From the NCBI GenBank assembly GCA_009599575.1, contig VWND01000073.1, positions 1,178,001 through 1,242,000 on the forward strand: a stretch of 64,000 bases of DNA, written 5' to 3'. Below the pieces are notes generated by a model. That model was not told the DNA's origin and did not search any database. It was given only the letters and a program-made list of their open reading frames with translations. Origin of the DNA: Blumeriella jaapii. Lineage: Eukaryota > Ascomycota > Leotiomycetes > Helotiales > Drepanopezizaceae. The position numbers and the translations under genes are program-made. Shown here one piece after another: positions 10,496 through 22,600 of the stretch; position 1 is the first letter of the stretch; every line of letters begins with the position of its first letter.

Positions 10496-11341
10496 TTTGA
10501 TGGCAGCTATTGCAATCGGGATGGAAGCTTTCTTTTCTGTTTGTGGTGTAAGTGCAAAGTCGAGGTCGTGAAGGGTCTTTCGAGTAAATGTCAAGTTAAG
10601 TAGGAGTGTTGTGGGTCCAGGCTCGGCTAATTAGCGTCAGACGCAACTGTTTCCACCACGTGTGAATTTGGCAAGAGCCTCAGGTTTGTTTTTGTTGATA
10701 GTCTACCAACATTTTTTCTCGTGTTTTTTGTATCCGGTACTGTTGATTATTATTTTTTGAAAGTTATCTTGAAGCGTTTCCACAAAAAACCGTAGTAAAC
10801 ATTAACAAACTTGCTAAGAACTTGGTATTAGCATACGAATTTATTTAGCTTCCAAATCAGATCTGCGTGTGATTAACTTTTCTGGTTATTGGGATTATGT
10901 TCTTGAATATGGAAACAAGGGTATATGTGAACGAGTGAAGGTAGACAAAGATAAATAGATCAGGCTCAGGGATATAATAAATACCGTGTTTTTGACTTAG
11001 CAGACCTATCTGGATATTTTCCGTCTTACAAGACCATTTCCCAGTGGCCTTTCGGACCTTAATACTTAGCAATATATACTATTGCAAAGCCGATAAGACA
11101 GTAGCCTGGTCACCTTTTAGCCTGGAGCTCAGCCTCGGCCGATGTTTACATTCACCGACTTGATTAACCATCCGAGTCACACCCTTCCCCCTCTCCTTTT
11201 TTCGATGGCCTATTCAGTCAGATAGGCAAGTATGACTCTCTGGATATCAAGCCGAACTTTTTAGGAGCCAGACTACTCGAAAGCACACCTCCACCTCCTC
11301 AACACTCCAAGTCAAATTCATCAACACCAACCTCTCCCGCC
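10496..11341. other. Divergent intergenic region
   Basis: It separates the small membrane protein (minus) from the unknown protein at 11342 (plus) and should carry both promoters. It is AT-richer than neighbouring DNA (10680-11080). No gene is seen. Confidence 0.5.
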
Positions 11342-12406
11342 ATGACCAACAACTCCATCCAAGGGAAGAGCCATGCTCCTGGCTCAACGGCCAAGCAGCC
11401 CATGCCATTCGAAAGAGAACTGACGATCGAAAGCTTGAGGCTGCACATCGCGAAGTCGACGGCAGAGTTCAAACGCACAAAGCCCGTTGCATACGATGAA
11501 GAAGAAGAGGAGGCCCCGAGATACAAGAAAGCAAGGCTCGAGGAGTCTGACGGAGCCGTTATTAAAGCCGAACACCATGCGTCGCACACAGCCACTCGAC
11601 TGCCGATCGAACACGCAAGTCACTCTTACAGCCCATCAGGACTTGGTGACGGATCTGGAGGTGCTGTTGGAATAAAGTCGAGAGGTGACAATCAAAAGCC
11701 TGTTACGCCTAAGGTATACACCAATTTGAGTTTTGTTTCCCAAGTTCCTGGAAGCACAAATTGACATGAACAGGGCCGCGAAGCAGTTCCTCCGCGCATT
11801 GGACTCCAAGCTGGTCAATCACCCGTTGCTGGCGGTGGCGTCCCACTTCGCACGAACCTGAAGCCTGGCGAGAGAGCTATCGAGACTGGCGTCGATAGAG
11901 TTATGGCTGTTGCGGGCCAGAAAGACGAGTCTAAGCTTACCATTGTCATACGCAAAGAGTTCAACGACCCGGCGAACGGTTGGACTCCGCTTCCTGTCGA
12001 GACTGTCCGCTATACGGGCCTCACGGACTGGAGCGACAAGACACAAGTTTACAGGCTCAATAAGTGGCGGGCAGGCATCTTCCACAGGAACTTTCCGCCC
12101 TGGAAGAGTTTCGCGTGGGTCAAATCAGAGAAGCGTCTTGTGCAACAGCTATTGCGAGAAGGTCTGACGACAGCAAAGGAGGTTGCAGAAGAATACCAAC
12201 GGAGAATGCAGGGCGTCGTGCAACCGGCTGGGGAGGAGACGGTGAAAGGGCATCCGCGAATACTGCTGGAGGATAGGACTCCTCCTGTTAGGAAACCCTG
12301 CTCTATTAAGGCTATGATGAAAGTTTGTCAAGCCGAGCAAGAGGCCAGCAGAAGCAAACCAGAGCAGGCCGAGAAAGAAGCTCAAGATCTTTCGATGGCG
12401 CCATAG
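11342..12406 (+). CDS. Conserved-looking protein of unknown function, nuclear-like composition
   Basis: Two exons, 11342-11713 and 11774-12406, give 334 residues. The 60-nt intron starts gtatac and ends aacag, with phase 0 on both sides. The N-terminal third is polar and has an acidic patch followed by a basic one (YDEEEEEAPRYKKARLEE), suggestive of a nuclear protein. The C-terminal half is compact: RKEFNDPANGWTPLPVETVR, TGLTDWSDKTQVYRLNKW, then a helical KSEKRLVQQLLREGLTTAKE. It ends with a Lys/Glu/Ala-rich tail. I do not recognise a domain. The start ATG has a good context (ccgccATGacc). No signal peptide or membrane span is visible. Confidence 0.65.
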
Positions 12407-13076
12407 GGTTTTACTGTGAATCTTATCTGCATTAATGAAAAGGGGGTCGCAGGAAAGATCAATTAGTTCCGGCCCGGGACTTTGCCTGTTTTTTTTAGAA
12501 CGGCGATCAAGCCTGAGTCTTTCTTTTCTCGGCATAGCAATTGCAAAAGCGATGGATTCATTCCATTCCCTCTGGCGAATCAAGTGACTTATCAAAGAAC
12601 ACCCATTCCAGTTCAAAGCCATTTACTCAACTAAAATTGTTACAAAACACAGAAATTGAACTTATCAAAGCTTCCTTCATTCTTTGGAGCGTCGAGACCA
12701 TTTATAATAGAGAAAGAGTTCGTCATGGGAACCATCTAGCGTCATGGGAACCATCTAGGACAGGTACAAAGTCGTTTGCTCAAACCAGCGTCGATTTACC
12801 AAACATCTGCGCCACAATCAAAAATTGATTGTTAGCAGTTTTATGACACGTGAAAATATTTTATCAACTTTTACTCAACACCTTTTGGTTAATTGGGATT
12901 CGCAAGAGCCATGATGATCGGTTACTGGATTTTCCAGCAAGCAAGCATCAGAATAGCCTTTGGCCCATGCACGCCGCCACACAAAATCCTCAGCAAAAAA
13001 AGCTAAATCTCCTGGCCGCCTCTCTGAATCTTGCCATCATTACTTCTTTGTCGGAGACAAAAAAAACCATTCACAG
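12407..13076. other. Intergenic, no gene seen
   Basis: This is the spacer up to the tRNA-Gln gene. An A8 run at about 13060-13067 is the Pol III terminator of that minus-strand gene. Confidence 0.5.
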
Positions 13077-13180
13077 AGGTCGTACCCGGGCTCGAACCGG
13101 GGATTCGGGAAAGTTCTTGACAGAACGTGATTCTGATTTGTAGTCAAAATCCCACGTGCTAACCGCTACACTATACAACC
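13077..13180 (-). tRNA. tRNA-Gln(TTG) with a 32-nt intron
   Basis: On the minus strand the acceptor GGTTGTA pairs with TACGACC over all seven positions (one G-U). The D arm is GTG...CAC with TAGCGGTTAG in the loop. The anticodon stem is TGGGA/TCCCG and the anticodon TTG lies at 13147-13145. The T arm is CCCGG-TTCGAGC-CCGGG. A 32-nt intron (13143-13112) sits after A37, the standard eukaryotic site. Discriminator base T. A T8 terminator follows at once. Internal A and B boxes are intact, so this looks functional. Confidence 0.9.
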
Positions 13181-13645
13181 GAGGCAAGTGTGCGCCAGCA
13201 AAGCGTTGAGTTATATCAAGAGTACAGATTACTGCTCGACGATTCGAAGTGCTGTACTTGGTCAAGCACTCAGGATATCAGTATATACGAATCCCGCCTA
13301 CTTCTAGTTGTTTTCACTTAGATACTGCACCCAACTGGCACTCTCTTCTGCAGAGAACATTGAGGTAGTCTTGGAGCGCAGGTCACGTTAAAAGTCTTGG
13401 CATTACCCTCACGCGGATGCTGTAGTTGGTCCCTGAGATTTCGCCGCATGGAAGAGTCTACGTCTCGGCTAGTATTAGAAAGTTCTTTTTGCTAGCTTGA
13501 AATGCTCCTCAAGGCCTCTCATGGGTATATAAGGAGCTTTCGGTCCCAGCATAGCTAGCGCCTCATGGTCTATGAATACCGATTTTCAACATTCAAGACC
13601 CTTCACCTACTTTCTACAGGAAAACAATAAAGTTTTGTACACATC
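13181..13645. other. Intergenic, upstream of F-box pseudogene
   Basis: No gene seen. A TATA-like gggtatataagg at about 13522-13534 lies about 115 bp before the pseudogene ATG. Confidence 0.45.
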
Positions 13646-14334
13646 ATGACTCCCAATTCACCCTTGAATGGAATCTCTCCGCATACAATCAGCGGTAATA
13701 CGCCATTGAAGTCGAGGTCGGCGTATGTCCATTCTAGCCCAAGATTCAGCTCTCCGAATCGGTACTGACTTCATTCTAGGGATCTTCAGATTCGCCGTGT
13801 GTCTTCTTCCATCGGCAGTCTTGACCGGCTTCCAAATGAGCTTATCGAAATCATAGCAACTTTCCTTAGTCAATCTGATCTCTGCTCCTTTGCAAAAGTA
13901 TCCGCGCCGCTGCATGTCGCTCCGACTCCTCCTCGACGTCCACGAAGATACTGGCGTCCTCGTGCATACTCGAAACTTCGATCCCTTCTCCTTGCGGTGG
14001 CCTCAGGGACGGCCACAGATCTAAGGGAGACTATAATGACTACTTCAGAGATGTATCGACACGTCTCTTCATAGCTCTAATCGAAGGGCCCAGCTTGAAT
14101 ACAAAACCCATTCCCGGCATGCGTGAAATGGAAAGCGTTCGCTACCTGGAATTCGATAACCAATTCTTCACAAAGGGTCCATCAACTCCCAGCAAATGCC
14201 CAATCCAATACCTACTTCCCCAGAACCTTGAAGTAATGAAGATTTAAACCTTCGAGGAAGGCGCCATCAGCACCGTCGAAGAGATCATACAAAGGAAGGT
14301 CCTGGACCTTCTGTGTGGACAATACCAGAGCTGA
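13646..14334 (+). pseudogene. Broken F-box protein gene
   Basis: An ATG at 13646 opens a first exon (MTPNSPLNGISPHTISG...) that splices through a canonical 57-nt intron (GTATGT, ctgac, ttctag) into ADLQIRRVSSSIG. This is followed by a clear F-box start: LDRLPNELIEIIATFLSQSD, then LCSFAKVSAPLH. From there the frame breaks. A second frame continues LLLDVHEDTGVLVHTRNF, DPFSLRWPQGRPQI. A third runs DYNDYFRDVSTRLFIALIEG and on to an in-frame stop near 14250, after which the same frame is open to 14334. At least two frameshifts and one stop separate the parts. F-box proteins recruit substrates to SCF ubiquitin ligases; fungi often carry many decayed paralogues. Confidence 0.65.
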
Positions 14335-15952
14335 TTTCATGATGCAAGCACGCAGGCGAAGTGCTGCGTTCGGTATCCAAGTAAGACTACCTACTATACA
14401 TACTATTCAGTACATTACAGCACGTGACAACGCTCTTCGAATTCATGAACGGGCTTAGTCGGTGACGGATGGTCTGTACCATTTTCCATGGATCGTAGGT
14501 AGATGAGCCATACCAGACTGTGCTGCCACATCTGATAGAAATTCCGACTTTCGAATTATCCCATGATACTATTTGGTTACAAAAAAGTAGGCGCAATCCG
14601 CTCTAAAAAGTGCTGAAGCGCACTTTATCACTTCCACCTCCACCCGAACCAGAGCGTCACAACCTAACCACGTCAAGCTCATCGCTGCAAAAGAAGTCAA
14701 TGTTCCAATCCTGATTCGCTGTAGGTATCTATAGTTTTCTTCCTCTGTTAGTTAGTTCCATGGTGTTAGAAAATTCTTTTCGTCATGTCAATACCCAACA
14801 ATACCGTAGTTCCGCCCATCGCAGCAAGGACACCATCCACTTTAGGCAACGGATAAGCATTTCGCAAAAGCCTACGTGTCTTGTTTTGCTATTCTGATTT
14901 ATCATGGTTGCGGGAGAGGCGATTGGAGACGGGTGGTTCAGTTTTCGGAACGAAGAGAACGTCAGATCTCATCGGATGTAAAATGGTTTTCGATTAGTGG
15001 CTAAGTAGCTAAAAGTAGGACCAGAATCGATCGATGCTCAGCATACTGGCTGACTGTCCTTGCTTGCGCGACCTATTATAGTAAGCAAGAATGGAATATA
15101 TCAATGAAAACACACGACGCTCGCTGCCTTCCAACTGTACATTTGCTCTCGGCTTCCCGACAAGTATTAAAGATCAAGGCACTTCTCGATCATCAATTCA
15201 TTTTTCCAGTCATAAAGCTTCCTTTGGAGAGGCAGTGTACTAGCAATGCATCTAGAGCCCTTGAGTTGCCTGTTCCTAAGGCATGAAGATTCGGTCAACG
15301 ACGAGAAATGGAAAGTAAATAATAACTTCTTCTTAGCGAGACATCAAGCTCTCCCTTTTCCGAGTTACTACCCACCATTCTCCTGCATAAGCTATGAAAT
15401 CAAATTCCGACAGGCAGAAAGGTGTAGTCAGACAGCCTTGTATAGATTTTACGAACTGTCAAACTTCGAGAAAATGGTACTATGCTATGAGGCCGAAGGG
15501 GATGTCAATTGTAAGCGGGTGAGGGACAAGAGGTACTGATTCCGAAATCAATTGGTGTAACGCAAGGTCCAGCCAGACGTCTCTCAACAACGCCATGTCT
15601 TCTGCATAACCTCCCTTTGATGTCAGGCGAGCATATCGAGTATCGGTATCTCTTCGTTGAACACTCTCGACCCAAAAGCTTCCTTGACCAGATCACCCGG
15701 GCCGTTTCTTCCTAGGTCAGATGAGTTTGATGGTATCACCGTCTCCGGTCATCTTGGACTTCGTGTCGAGTATATGTACATGCATGCGGATCCCAAGATT
15801 TGTAATCTGCCTATTGCTGATAGCTAGCTCGAAAAGTGCATGATTGTTGGTACCGGCCATAGACGTCTTGGGGCAGACGTTTCGCTGATAGCGGCTACGT
15901 TCAACGTCCCTTTCTGAGATATCGGTTGCGCTCTGCCATATGTAAGATGGCC
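14335..15952. other. Gene-poor region with a possible further coding remnant
   Basis: No intact gene. Around 15655-15830 the plus strand reads protein-like for about 55 codons (SLNTLDPKASLTRSPGPF, then DEFDGITVSGHLGLRVEY, MYMHADPKICNLPIADS) before a stop. This could be the far end of the F-box-type pseudogene or another relic. Nothing else is supported. Confidence 0.3.
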
Positions 15953-17076
15953 TCATAACCGCAAAATCTCCCCGTCTTGTCGAATGCCGCCTCTGAACAG
16001 CTCCTCGATGACTCTCCCACCTAGGACCGTCTCTCGTACAATCCCCTCGACATGCTTTGGCTCCACCCTTCCATACCAGATTCCACATCCCGCCAGCTTA
16101 CTCAGCTTCCCATGTCGGGTCTTCAAACCAGGCGGCAAGTACAAGATCACATTACCAGCGAACTTGTGTCCCCCAATATGACTTATCAAGCCCACCCTTG
16201 CGGAGTTCCCCACGGCTTGATCTACGGCCTCAATCTCTACCCAGCTTTGCTTATCGCCGGCGTCTACTGGCCCCTTGAAGACAGGCAAGCCGTCTCTCTC
16301 AAGCTGCTTCTCGAACTCTTTCCGCAGGACAGGACCCAGAACGCCACACCTCATGTCTCGACCTCCGTGCCCGCAAATCAGAACCATCACATCCCGAACA
16401 TCTTTCACGCCATACAGAGCCCGCCCTTGGTCCTCTCTCCTCGTCAGTCTGTCTCTGTGAATCGGAGACAGGCCGTCATGCACAGGGTGCAACTGCTTGG
16501 GCAGTAAGAATCCTTTGACGAGTGCTTGCACCGAGTCGAAAGAGACGCGAGGAAGAAAAGGTACGTATTTGAAGCTCGGGAACAGGTAGGCGGATGCAGT
16601 CTGGATTTCGGAACGGGCTGGGACCGAGGAGGGGAGAGAGGTATTGATTACCGAGACGTTGTGATAAGGCTGTCAAGATTCGTTAGCAAGCTCCGACCGA
16701 TTATTGACAGAGGAGCTCTATCTATCAATGGTGAACATACATCTGAATACGTCCCTCCCCTACCCATCAGCTCTTTGATGTCCGCAGCTAGGTTGTCACC
16801 CGAATTCTCGTCCTCAATCTTACTCAGCCAGTCCTCCTTGCCTGTGCAGACCAGGACCTGCTCAGCATACGGCGCCATTGTTCCGTTCAGAGACTTCGCA
16901 TGGTCGATAGGGAGGCCCGCCGGCATGGCGGGCATCTCGGCGCATGCGCACGTCGGCGACGGACATGTTGGAAGAGTAGGAAAGCTGGGTTGAGCTTCAG
17001 TAATGATGCTGCGAGCGAGCTGCAGAGAGATACGATGAGGGCGCCATGATGACCGAACTATGGGCCGTAGGAACAT
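15953..17076 (-). CDS. AIM32: AIM32-like protein (sucrase/ferredoxin-like, mitochondrial)
   Basis: Two exons, 17076-16741 and 16669-15953, give 350 residues. The donor is GTATGT, the branch gctaac, the acceptor gacag, phase 0. The splice restores DPYHNVSVINTSLPSSVP. The N-terminus (MFLRPIVRSSWRPHRISLQL) is Arg/Ser-rich and lacks acidic residues, like a mitochondrial presequence. The Cys motif CPSPTCACAEMP (residues about 38-49) and C-terminal blocks ICGHGGRDMRCGVLGPVL and SHIGGHKFAGNVILYLP are the hallmark of the sucrase/ferredoxin-like family. These blocks resemble the thioredoxin-like fold with Cys/His ligands for an Fe-S cluster. Yeast AIM32 is a mitochondrial protein linked to redox quality control. 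Divergent from thymidylate synthase. Confidence 0.87.
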
Positions 17077-17841
17077 GGGGACAGTTTGGGAGATGTTGGC
17101 TCCATGGGCTTGATGATACTTCTATCGCGATTGCGAGGAATACACTCCCTACCCCCCGTATGTTGCGATGTTCCCGCCGCTGACTCGAGCTTCACGCGTC
17201 ATTGACAGGGATAGAGCTACAGTACTGTACATATAATGATTTTGAAAGCGAAATCTTCCCCCAGCCACATAGTAACGCAACACCGATAAACAGAATGATA
17301 CAGTACTATACATAGGTACAGTATATACAACAGACACTAGCAAAGATGCTTGATTAAGGAACGCTATGGAAGATGTGTCTTTTTTGCTTTGACCCCTTAC
17401 CTTCCTCAACTCTTCCCCGAAATGCCATATCGGCCATTACAACGGAGCTGATTGCAGCAAGCACAAAAGCGAAGGAGAACTCCATAGTGATTAGGCCTGA
17501 TGAGGACTGAGAATATTGAGCAAGGCATAGAGATTATTTGATATGTAGGGGAAACAGATAGATAGAACAGTGGAAAAGCGACCTGTTTAACCTATTCGAG
17601 TAATTTAACAGAAGAACGGCTGTAAAAGCAACCTGACTGACGAAATCTACTGCTAAACCAAGAATAAAGGACTTCTTTAACCATCTCACACAAGATTGAA
17701 TCCTTCAAAAGTTAATCAAAAGTTAAATGATGTATGAACTACGAGTTTTATACTCTCTGTTTTGCTCGGGGCTCGCTAACAAGCCATCATGCGGCGGCTG
17801 AGCGAGTCGTGGTCTTGGCAGTCGCGTCGAGAAAACACTTA
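17077..17841. other. Divergent promoter region (AIM32 / thymidylate synthase)
   Basis: No gene seen. It includes a cluster of tacagtac/tgtacat motifs at 17218-17330. Confidence 0.5.
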
Positions 17842-17847
17842 ACGCGT
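17842..17847. promoter_or_regulatory. ACGCGT box upstream of thymidylate synthase
   Basis: A palindromic ACGCGT lies 67 bp before the ATG of thymidylate synthase. In budding and fission yeast this MluI cell-cycle box binds MBF (Mbp1/Swi6 or Res/Cdc10) and drives G1/S expression of CDC21 and other DNA-synthesis genes. A single site at this distance is suggestive, not proof. Confidence 0.5.
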
Positions 17848-17913
17848 CTCCTGACGACCACCCTTCTCTGAATATTACTCTACTTACTTTCAACAACCAC
17901 AACGTTTCTAAGA

Positions 17914-18979
17914 ATGGTACTTTCGACCATGGACGCAGAATCTTCTCCTCAGATATCCCCGGAGTCTGCAGCAACGGTCGTCGCCCAGAATGATACTGTA
18001 AGACACGAAGAATACCAATATCTTGACCTCGTCCGAGATTGCCTGGAGAAGGGAGAACATCGTCCAGATAGGTACCTAGAACATTATCTTTTCCCGTGAA
18101 AACTTGGCAGCGAGTTCTGACATCGCTGGCAGGACCGGCACAGGAACATATTCCATATTCGCACCTCGGCCCCTGAAATTCTCGCTTACCTCCCCCTCTG
18201 GAAAAGCCATCCTCCCCCTCCTGACAACGAAACGCGTCTTCCTGCGCGCCGTCATCGGCGAGCTCCTGTGGTTCATCTCGGGCTCGACATCCTCGCTGCC
18301 CCTCCAAGCAGCGGGAATCAAGATCTGGGACGGCAACGGATCGCGCGAGTACCTCGACTCCGTGGGCCTCTCCCACCGCGCCGTCGGCGACCTGGGGCCC
18401 GTCTACGGATTCCAGTGGCGGCACTTTGGCGCCGAGTACGTCGATGCCGAGACGGACTACACCGGGCAGGGCGTCGATCAGCTGGCCGAGGTCGTCCACA
18501 AGCTGAAGAACAACCCCTACGATCGCAGGATCATCTTCAGCGCGTGGAACCCGAAGGACATGAAGCTCATGGCCTTGCCGCCATGCCACATGTTCGCGCA
18601 ATTCTACGTGTCGTTTCCCAAGCCCGAGGACGGGATGGAGAAGGGAAAGGGGAAACTGGATTGCCAGGTTTACCAGCGGAGCTCGGATTTGGGTCTGGGA
18701 GAGCCGTTCAATATTGCGAGTTATGCCTTGTTGACGCATATGCTTGCGCACGTGTGTGACTTGACGCCGGGCACCTTCACGCATGTTCTTGGGGACGCGC
18801 ACGTTTATGCCGACCACGTGGATGCGCTGAAGACGCAGTTGACGAGGGAGCCGAGGGCGTTCCCGGAGTTGGAGATCGCGAGAGAGAAGGGTGGCAGCAT
18901 CGACGGCTGGAAGCTGGAGGACTTTGTGGTCAAGGGATATGAGCCTCACAAGCCAATCTCCATGAAGATGTCTGTGTAG
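17914..18979 (+). CDS. Thymidylate synthase
   Basis: Two exons, 17914-18071 and 18133-18979, give 334 residues. The intron splits an Arg codon and restores [18 protein letters not shown]. The enzyme converts dUMP and methylene-tetrahydrofolate to dTMP and dihydrofolate. Visible motifs are the folate/dUMP loop [32 protein letters not shown], and the paired Arg site [11 protein letters not shown]. The catalytic Cys is in [12 protein letters not shown] (residue about 204), followed by [19 protein letters not shown] and [13 protein letters not shown]. Length and motif order are normal. Two in-frame ATGs (17914 and 17932) compete as start; the first is used here. An ACGCGT element precedes the gene. 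Confidence 0.96.
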
Positions 18980-19626
18980 TGGCGGGGATGGTGTTTATAC
19001 CCCGTAGGTTTGCATAAATGGGAGGGGCGTTCATGGGACCGGCTGCTATAGTCAAGTCGGTGGTTTGTGTAACTACGGTTATTAAGCGAACGAAAAGATA
19101 TCTACAACACCAGCTATTTCCTCTAGTCTTTTAATCACCACTGTGATTCAGAAACACATGAAAACAATCATAGCTGCGACACACCATAGCCACTGAGATC
19201 ACGTGATTTCAGTTGCCGTTCAAATAGCTAACTGAATTCAAATAGACCGGTGGACTCCAGACGTTCTTCGAGATCAAGTGTTTATCGGATCTGACGATGA
19301 GATAGTAGCTATTGTTTACACAGGCACCAGGTTGATCAGAAGCCAACCTTTTCATCTCCACCACAGATGCGATTTAGCAAAGGTGTTGCGCTACAGCGGA
19401 CCACCACATCTTCCGCACTTCGGCAGCTTCAGCTAACTGTGCCACAGAAGGCAAGTTGTCTACCAAGAGTTTTCTGTACTTGGCCCTACTCGCAGCCTGC
19501 ATCTCGTATTGTGGATACTCAAAGCCAAATGACAGCCGATGCAAGAGCACGACATTATCATCACGAGCTGTCATCGCCATATCTCATCGTCCCCGTCCTA
19601 TATGCCCGTAAACAAAAGCGAACGCC
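18980..19626. other. Convergent intergenic spacer
   Basis: This is the 3' region shared by thymidylate synthase and the zinc-finger gene. No gene seen. Confidence 0.5.
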
Positions 19627-22600
19627 TTAACGAGGCTTATGACGACCCAACCTCACATTACTACAACTCTCATGGTTCTCGCTGCTGACACAGCCTGAGC
19701 ATGGCGTGTCCCCGTCGCATTCGAGTTTATTCTCGCGACACAGTCCACATGTGAGATGAGTCACTCCACACCCGTGCAAAAAGAGAGCATTGAGGGAGGA
19801 ACTTCGTTTCTGAGATTTCGAAGGCTCGGCAGGTTCGACAGTTAACGACAAGCTGTCGCTGGCGGAATTTTGTGAAGCTGGCACCTCGCACCTAGCATTT
19901 CGAGCGTTATCTTTTTCCTGCACGGTAGACAGGAGTCAGCAACTATTGGTTAAGGCTTCGGAAAGAGTATAAGACATATCCGCCAAGACGGAGAGTGTCA
20001 ATTTTTAGATACTTACCACATGCTCAGGCTCGCTTGGCTGCAACGCTGATCGACGTGAGGCTCTTCGTCTCCTCTTACCCCTAGCCTGGTCATCATCACT
20101 GTCATCATTGTCATCATCAGTATCGTTGTCATCGTCGTCTACACTGCCTCCGGTCAAGTTCCGTCGTTTACGTTTTCGCTGCTCCGCATGTCTTGGTTCT
20201 TGACCACTTTGCACCGCGCTGGAGACATGCTCTGCTCTTCCAGCATTTGTGTTATTTGGATGTAGAGAGTTTCGATGTGTGCGAAGCTCTGCGGGGGATT
20301 TGAAGTATACAATGCACTCTGGACATCTTGCACATGCCTCTGCGGTGTGAAATCAGCTTCGGCACTTTTGAAATTTATCTAATCGTACTCAACTTACCAT
20401 TCCGCACGTGTTCCCTGCGGCCTTTAGCGGTCATGAACGCTTTTCCACATGTTCCACAGCAGTGATCTGAGGGTTTGGAGTTGTATGACTCTTTTCTATG
20501 GTTGCCACGAGCGCCATCGCCTTCGCTGTCGTCGTCATCGTCTTCGCCCTCTCCTCCAGAGCTTTCGGAAGTGACACTTTGGAACCGGGGCGTGGACTTT
20601 TTGTGAGCACTGTCTTCGGAACTCTTGGGAGTAGATAAGATTTTCGTGTGCAGGCTGAGTTGTGTTCTTTGCTCCTTGTTCTTGCTCACCATGTTGCGGG
20701 TCTTTACAACTGCGTCCTCGAGAGCATTACGAGGTGACGATGCTTCTGAACGGTATGTATGTATGGAGGCCAGCTTCCATTGTGTACCATGGTTGGAGCT
20801 GTGGGTTTCTTCCAAGGCCGCGTCTCTGTCGTTAGTCATCGATGTTCCTAGCTCGTAAACTACAAATTCAAAATCCTGGTCGACTGCGACCATTGCGGCT
20901 TTCAGTCGCAGAGCAACTACAAACATATCCATCAGATGGGATTGCCGATCCCGACTAACATCGAGGTCGTCTCCCCAGGACTCTGGATTCTGAGTGTCGT
21001 TGGTGAAGAGTGGCCCAAGTGCTTGCAAGAGTCGGGTTGCAAGCTCTTCAGCCTTTCGCTAAAAGGAAGGAACGAGGTGTCAGTAGCCATCTAATCAGAG
21101 GGATTCCGCGAATAATAGAAGACATGACTTCGCTACATGAGGGAGAACATAAAAATATGAATCAAGGGCAGGGAGGGAGGAGGGGGGATGAACGGCATCA
21201 ATGCTTACTGGAATGACACCCTCCTGGAAGCTTTTCCCCCCAGTCAAGGCATCATACGTGGCAAGCTCGAGATTGTGCAGCCTCTTCCAGCCATCATGTG
21301 TGGCAATGATGTTTCTGTACACTTGCAAAAACTGCATATTGCAAGGTGCAAAATCCGGGAATGGCGTCGCGAAGACCCATTTTCGCAATGCAGCCACCGA
21401 CAAAGCTCTCACCACGCATCCAATGCCAAATTTGGTTATCTAGAAGACCAGGGAAGAATTAGAACTTGCGTCTTAGAAAATTTGGAAAGAGGACAAGACA
21501 TGTCTCTAGGTGTCAGAGCGATCAGGTGGTAAGAGCGGGCCTTGCCCTAGGTTCGCCTACCATGTCGTGAAGTCTATTCAAGCTGTCTTCAGGCTCTTGG
21601 GCTATGACCCCAGAAATCGGGTCAAACAAGGCAACGAGATCACTACTGTCTATGGCCTTGGGCATTAGAAGCCTCGTGTTTATATTTCGCCCACACGTGA
21701 CTGATTCCAGTTCTGATGCAATGGTGTCCAAAGCTTCGTCAACGACTGCTGGCTGCAGACATTTCTTCGTCCCTTCCCGTGGATCCGCGAAACTTGCTAG
21801 TTTCTGCATCTCATGTACTCGTTTGTTGAGGGCCCAGATGGTGTCTGTCATCCGGAAAAGCTCATGCTCGAGAGGATCTTTGCCTGCAGCTTCTCGTTGT
21901 TGGCGTGCGATGATTAGATGTTGATTTTCGGCTTGAAGCGCGAGTTCGCTACGCTCGGATGTGAGAGCTTGTCGCGGAGATCATCAACTTCGTGCTGCCA
22001 CTTTGAGCGCAGTGTTTCGATTTCAAGGTTCTTTCGGGTTAGAGTGGCTTGCAATTGTTCGACTGTCGAGACGGCAACTTTGGATGCAAGTGTTACCCTG
22101 GGCGCAGGCTTCTCTCTATCACTTCTGGTTTGGGGGGGTGTGATGCTTGCAGCCACATCCGGTCTTCGATAGAGAGAGTCAGCAGCCGGGGGAGAATCTA
22201 GGCTGACTTTTTCAGGTTCATGTCCGTGTGCATATCTTTTCTCCCAATGCTCTTTGGTGTACTGAGCTACATTATTCTCAATTTCTTGTCGCATCTCAGG
22301 CGAGATATCAGTGAGACACTTAGAGCCTCTGGTGCGGCAATCTGCGATTGGGGTCCGAAATGAAGTTTTCCGGAGGTGCTCATGTGTAGCTGCTTTCGTG
22401 AACTTGTAGGTTCTGCCAGTATCCTTGTTGAAGACTGCGCTCAAATGTTGACAAATCGTATCATCGAAGCTGATGTGTCCGTTCATTATGCAAAAATCCA
22501 GCCACGACCAGAGAGCAAGCGCAGTCGTCTTGTACCACCCACTGTTGACAGTTTGAGTCGCTCGACGAAAAGACACGGTAGCAGTTGCATCAGCTTGCAC

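Noticed and set aside
10496..10594. Extension of the small membrane protein to 10594
   Set aside because: The upstream codon is TTG, not ATG; the first real ATG is at 10495.
17723..18949. 408-codon minus-strand frame
   Set aside because: It is antisense to thymidylate synthase.
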